DNA from: Prostheceraeus crozeri
Taxonomy: Eukaryota > Platyhelminthes > Polycladida > Euryleptidae
DNA length: 64,000 bases
Direction of reading: 5' to 3'
NCBI GenBank assembly: GCA_907163375.1
Contig: CAJQUW010007067.1
Coordinates: 1 to 64,000 of the forward strand
How positions within the stretch are numbered: position 1 is the stretch's first letter; each line of letters starts with the position of its first letter. Shown in pieces: positions 58,651 to 64,000 of the stretch. Below the pieces are notes generated by a model that saw nothing but the letters and a program-made list of their open reading frames with translations, did no database searches and was not told the DNA's origin. Made by a program: the position numbers and the translations under genes.

Positions 58651-61600
58651 TAATGCAAATTTGAAGTTTGTCAGTGAACGGATGGGCCGATTTTGATAAA
58701 ACTTACATATTCTTGGAGCTGATAACACCAGCATTATTTTAAACTCAAACTCGAAAGCACCAGCGTTAATACAACAGAAGTTGTTAAGTTGTGTGCAGTT
58801 GACCGATGTTGAAAAGAAATTTCACAAATTGATGTCGGAATTCGAAAGAAATATGTCATCTGAAAGCTTAACATGAGCCTGATTCAATGGTGACAATCAT
58901 AATTTTCTGTTTTGAGTAGTTTGGTCTGCAGGTTTCGGTGAACGAATTGACCAAACATTTATACTTTTAAGTCTGCTGACCACAGCTGACTAGACATAAC
59001 CTAAACGCTTTGCCAAATAAAAGTGCTTGACATAACCTTTCACATGGCACAAAGGTTATTGAAATTGAGCATCTTCATCAATGAGAAAAACTTGTGGCAT
59101 CTTTTTAGCAACTTTAGCATCTTTTTCGGTAAAACTTATTTGTATTGTATCTTTCTGTACATTCAGACAATCCTAAAAACCGTGTGCCATGATGAAGCTG
59201 ACTGATAGTTCATACTGTCTGCCAACTTTCATAAAAAAATTCTGTCGTCTTCATGTTGAAATCCTGCATCAAAGAAAACGCTCAATTTTTTTCATAAGGC
59301 CTACTGACCACAGCTGACCACACTTGAAAATGAAATATGTGCCAAAATAATCTATGGAACACAAGGTTTTATATGGTATATCGTTTATAAAAATTGATTC
59401 AGGACTTCAACATGAAAAATTCATTTGAAAATGGCCTAGCTTTTTTGTGCAATTATTTTTGAAACGGTCTGTAGTAATTTGTCATTTGAAGCACAAGTTT
59501 CATATATTCTAAACCAAATTTTGCCGACCTGGGTTTGTCAATTTCTTTAATACGGGGGAAACCTACATGTAAGTAATTTTCAGAATGATTTATAACATAC
59601 CAAAATTAGACATGAATCCACAAGCACAGCATTTTTTGAAAAACATTCATTAATAGCTTCATGACATAGCAATATCGACCTAAATCAGTGCCTGATTGAA
59701 AACCAATAATCTACTTCATATCCGATGATGATCTCCATTTTGATGTTGATAGAACCAAAGCAGTCAAATATTTGTTGAAGGCAAATTCAGCTGTTCAGAA
59801 GGGCAAGGATGAGCTTGAATGTTTATTGCATTTTCATTCAGATATTTACAACATGCAATATGTACATATAGATTGCTTGCACAACTCGTTGCACACTCAA
59901 GTGCATCAGTTACACAGGTCATTTATTTTACGATGATATTCGGATAATGGGGATCATATCGGGTTCATATGCGGATAATCCGTACTGTTGCTAATATAAT
60001 CCAAATCCTTCATATACACTTCTCGCTCGTATACTTGAAGCTAACTACTTTTCGATGGAAAATGCCTAATTCCGATTCTTTGTACTGCTAACTATTGCTC
60101 CTTTAACAACATGTCAACACGACTCTTTTCTTTATGTGTTAACATGCCTTCTACATACATTTTATCCTCCTTCTATGGCATTAATTACATGTCGTCTGAA
60201 TTCTTAGCAAAACCTCGTTCCTTATGCGTCTGTTGAGACAATTCATCTTTTTATAAAGATATTGAATGATAAATGATTTTGATCGAAATGTTTGACAACA
60301 AAATTGAAGAGAATCAACGAAAAAGATTATCTGTCGAATTTATTTTTAGCAAAATTCCTGTCTAGTAGCAACCCTCATGGTTAGACGGAGGTCAAAAACT
60401 TGTCATTTCTTCCTCTCAGATTTTCAATATCGAAATAGTTTTCTGATAAGATTGTCATTTTGCTAATCGCAATTTATTATATTTTTCATATCCATTATCG
60501 CCCTCTGATTGCTTCATGTGACATTTTAATCATCATAACAAGCTTTGGTAAAAGTGTCACTTCTAATGAAATCGCTTGTTCTAGGAATTCTCAGTGATAT
60601 CATAAATCTGCTTTTCTTCAAGCTAGGAGTGGAAACCAGGTGTATGCTGATGATCAAATATGCTGCTCATTTATCGGCACCGATCTATGTCAATACTCCT
60701 AGATCTCAGCGCTGTGCAATCTGATAAGAAGTGTTTAGATAACATATGAATTTCCAATATTCTATTTGATGTCTATGGCATAACAGATGATCATGATTGA
60801 AAAAAATTAAGGGGACTAAAAATCAATGCATGAAAATTGATTACCATTAAGCAGCAAAATCAAATGCAGTATATCACCATAGAAAATGAAAAATCATGTC
60901 TTTTTGCACGATAGTACTCAGAAGAATTCTCTATCTCTATGGAGAACAGTTTGGACAGTAATGCCACCGTTATCTGCAAATTTCTATGCAAGAAGGTCAA
61001 CATCTCGACATTACTGGTCGTCAAGAAGTATATTTGTGATGTGATAAAGTTACCGGATGGTGAACAAATCCTTCGCACCAATCGCTGGCCGCTGGAATGC
61101 TGACATAGCATATATATTAGGAAGAGCAGCACCAGCAGTAGAGTAAGCGGTAATTACTATGAGTTCCCAATATTTTGAGATGGCGGGAATTGAGATTTCG
61201 TAGCCTAAAATAGTTTATCATGAATTTGAATTTTCTACATGTAATTTCCGTCACTTTCTCAACATCTTTTCAACATCAGAAATACATTGGTTATCTAATG
61301 ATAATACCATGATTTTCAAAAAGCTTCATTTTCATGACAAAGAAATTTAAAGCTTTAATTGAATCAATTAATATTTAGAATTCAATAATGTTCTCTTAGT
61401 GAGATTAATTATATACTACATGTACATGCTTCAATATATTTCCAGCATAATATTGCAGTTCTTTGCATCTCTGTCAGTGCATTTAAAAGTGGTTCTTTCA
61501 TGCATTGAGATATCATTGCAGCTCCTTGTACTAGTGAAAGAACTCAATATCATACACAGGAAATATAATGCCGCATAGATAACCGTGCTTTCACTTGTAA

Positions 61601-62269
61601 TTGAACTAACTCTCTATGTTACTTAAAGCACTCGACGCTTCGCTTCCGGTGCCTCAAATAATATTCAATTATATCCCAGTTCAATAATTCAATCAATTAT
61701 GGTGGAAGCAATGAAAGCTATGCGGTAATAAATATTTCTCTCCGATTTTCTGTGACCAAATTGCAGATAAAATGAATAAATTGTAATTGAAACTGCACAG
61801 TAAAATTTCGATCGCGCATTTCGATGCACCGACCCGATAACTGATGCAAGGAAATGAACCGGTACACCGGTGTACCGCGCACAGTCCTACTTTTCATAGT
61901 ATTTTAACGTCTAGTCTATTTGAACTCAAGATTCAATATCATGCCGCTAGACTGATTAAATTAACTGAAGAAACTTCGGAGAAGACTTTCATTCCCTGTC
62001 GTTTGAAAATGAAATTAGAAATTTTAAGTGTAGGAGACTAAAGTTCCTCTGTTTATGCAAATAAATCCCCAAAAGATTACAATAATTTCTAGACATTTCG
62101 CCCCAAAGTCAACACGTACAAGAAAGACAAAGCCCGCTTCCCAGGTGTGACTGTCATCATGAACAAGCAGGTGCAAACATGCGATGGTTGCACAATTTCT
62201 GATTCCAAAAGTCTTTTTGATATTTTGAACATAACTATTCAAACTTCATATTCAATAACTATTTTGCTT
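58651..62269. other. No gene recognised
   Basis: AT-rich. Bases 59455-59475 read TTTTTGAAACGGTCTGTAGTA, close to the Tc1 end at 47621, and may be a solo terminal repeat of a related element; no partner was found. A 90-codon minus frame (60860-61132) overlaps a plus frame, and neither is familiar. Confidence 0.4.
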
Positions 62270-62794
62270 GTGAGATCGGGTGGCTGTGCTGGGGCGGTAA
62301 CTATATGTGTAAGAAGTGCATGGAAGAATTTCCATGATCTGTGGTCAGTCCTGGCGAATAAAGAGGTTTTTCTCAGACGCAGGGGTCATGTTCACAAGGA
62401 ATGCATAAGAAGCGTGCTGTTATGTGCTTCGTAGACATGTCCCATCAAAGCAGAGGTTCTTGCACGCCTCACCAGGAGCAAAAACTCCATGATACGATGA
62501 ATGTGTGCGGTCAAACTTTATTAGCGAACCTCGATGTGCAGCCTACGGAGGATGCTTGGCCTGAATAATTTGGATGCAGAGTTGCGGCAAAATCGTATAA
62601 GGTGGCACGGTCATCTCCAAAGAGTGCCCAACTGCAATTGATCGAGGAGAGTAGTCGATCTCGACATACCGACATCCAATATCTCAACTCTCGACTTGTT
62701 CAGGACTGTACAGTATGGAGGAGGCGAACTCATGCAAACGAGAATCGACCTAGCCCAAATGTCGCACCTTCAAATCTGTGGCCCAACCGATAAT
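62270..62794 (+). mobile_element. RTE-like LINE, C-terminal tail
   Basis: Plus-strand translation gives VRSAWKNFHDLWSVLANKEV, then HKECIRSVLLCAS with a stop where SETW is usual, then CPIKAEVLARLTRSKNSMIR, a stop in place of the W of MIRWMCGV, MCAVKL, then LRRMLGLNNLDAELRQNRIR and WHGHLQRVPN. These follow the known order at the end of RTE-like LINE proteins: RAAWRKF, SVLLYGSETW, MIRWMCGV, RLRWFGHV. At least three in-frame stops are present. In another frame VQDCTVWRRRTH (about 62698-62733) fits the last part of such proteins. Upstream blocks are lost, so it is a short dead fragment. Confidence 0.8.
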
Positions 62795-64000
62795 AAATGA
62801 GGAGAGAGTATTCGAAGTTTGAACATATTTTCCGGCAACAAATGTCTGGAACATCTTTGCCACTTCTTGGAAACATCGCTGATCCAACTTTTGATATAAA
62901 TCTCAGTTATTGCAAAACATAATCACCAATTTTGCAACTCAATCGTTAAAATGTTTCACTTATGTCATGTAATCAGTGAAAGAATGAAAAACGAAAAATA
63001 GAAAATGAGCGAACCAATTTTTTCTGAAGCTGTAATGTTCTTCTGCTCTTGAATGAAATAAATAACTAATGGCTATCAAGCCGACAATCATATTGTGACG
63101 TGATAATTGCTCAATAATTATATCTATAATGTTTCATGGGTGCATCTTCGAATTGTCATCTCATAGTATTCATACCATATTCTGTATTATAATTTTGCCA
63201 TATACTTGATTGGTTCCATTCTGCTTAGGCTTTCAAAACGATTCATTTCTGTTGGATAACATGTACTATTCTTGATGTTGGTTCAGCTATTTGATGTTCT
63301 AATGAGCAGTTATAATGCACTTTGCATCACATTCATCAAGAATATTTGCTTTGCGATTTTATGTGGTTCTTCACAATACTTTCACAAAATCCATGCATCT
63401 TCCTTTTTTATCAACTGTTTCATGTGCTCAACTCTGATTTTAGCATTTCTTGTGCGATCGGAAAAACAACAAGAAATGGAAATATAATTTGTATCTGTCG
63501 GTCGGAGACATTTGAATCTATTCAAAATTGATTAATAAATCGAACCGACCGAATCAAAAATGCAAATTCAGAGAAAGGGTGGATATGGAGCATTGGAATG
63601 AGTAATTATAACAGAGAACCTGTCTCATTGAATGTGAGAATTAAGCCTATACATCATAACAATGCATTGAAAATGACAAGCAGCAGAATCAGTCAACAGA
63701 AAGCACCGCACCCAACAGTGATGTTTACTGTTAATGATATTCACGCATTGGAATATTCGGATCAGAAACTATTAAGCGCAAACATACCTGTAAATGTGCG
63801 ATGTTGCGCTGTTTATGCCTATGAACGGTTTGGCTGTGCACTAAAACAGAGTAAACTAGAAGAGAGATGCAGTGAGAAACTGCAAGCTCGTCGGAAGCGG
63901 TTAAGAGCCAACAGTCGCTATTGATGTGGAGTCAGCAGCAGAAAAAAGTTCGAATGCGAAAGTGGATGACTTGTTTTATGATTTTTTTAATTTCCGCTGA
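62795..64000. other. No gene recognised; 108-codon open frame near the end
   Basis: A plus frame at 63598-63924 encodes 108 residues with Arg/Lys-rich ends and no motif I know. A 71-codon hydrophobic frame lies at 63272-63487. Either could be an exon or chance; there is no clear splice context. Confidence 0.35.

Noticed and set aside
60939-61103. Plus-strand frame with NATVICKFLCKK as a possible missing GPCR exon
   Set aside because: Wrong strand relative to the GPCR exon and no TM1-TM3 motifs.
63598-63924. 108-codon frame as a host gene
   Set aside because: No motif, no start context and no splice evidence; kept only as an unassigned frame.
1-64000. CRISPR arrays, operons, bacterial genes or phage modules
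   Set aside because: No regularly spaced identical repeats, no dense same-strand gene runs; splice signals and element types are those of an animal genome.

Overview
The window looks like one piece of a marine invertebrate genome, possibly an echinoderm or a relative. It is AT-rich (roughly 63-65% by eye). It has animal-type splice signals, tRNA-derived SINEs, CR1-, jockey- and RTE-type LINEs, Tc1 and mariner elements, many non-autonomous DNA elements (MITEs) and a Gypsy LTR element. The taxonomic guess rests on this mix and on recurrent TAGGCCTA words; it is an inference, not a match. Only one host gene is recognisable: the 3' exon of a rhodopsin-family (peptide-receptor-like) GPCR on the minus strand at 16829-17684. 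Its upstream exons were not found here. Almost everything else that can be named is mobile DNA or its debris. No operon, CRISPR array or intact non-coding RNA gene was seen. || Layout. 1-6.5 kb: a hAT-like MITE with a perfect 8-bp target duplication and a second repeat inside it, the 3' parts of two LINEs (CR1-like, and jockey-superfamily) on the minus strand, and a GIY-YIG nuclease scrap. 8-13.3 kb: a small TA-flanked MITE, a 41-bp minisatellite, and a composite inverted-repeat region dotted with GGTCCG words that holds two further MITEs. 16.8-18.8 kb: the GPCR exon and, 24 bp upstream of its splice acceptor, a 1-kb MITE. 20.9-32.4 kb: hAT MITEs, an RTE-like LINE head, purine and pyrimidine microsatellites, two more copies of the MITE that lies beside the GPCR, a mariner fossil, and a SINE. 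32.4-39.6 kb: a TTAA-flanked MITE, a mariner 5' relic, and a 1.26-kb hAT element ending 20 bp before the next element. 39.6-44.9 kb: a nearly whole, fairly young Gypsy element with matching LTRs and a 5-bp target duplication; its leader holds a 232-bp inverted repeat differing at one position. 45.6-46.9 kb: a fold-back element and a repeat relic. 47.6-51.0 kb: a Tc1 element split by a Penelope-like reverse-transcriptase element. 51.0-51.8 kb: a tRNA-Thr-like SINE and another copy of the repeat nested in the first MITE. 56.1-62.8 kb: a SINE with a 13-bp target duplication, a retroposon 3' end, and an RTE-like LINE tail. || How the parts relate. The elements do not form a pathway; the window is a layered record of insertions. 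The clearest layers are repeat B inside the CATAGAGT MITE, two MITEs inside the GGTCCG composite, the Penelope-like element inside Tc1, the Gypsy element 20 bp from a hAT end, and a MITE at the GPCR 3' splice site. No new cellular system was identified. The features most worth following up are the Gypsy leader hairpin, the MITE beside the GPCR splice site, the shared CACTGTAAA ends of several unlike MITEs, and the structured repeats beside the Penelope-like element.
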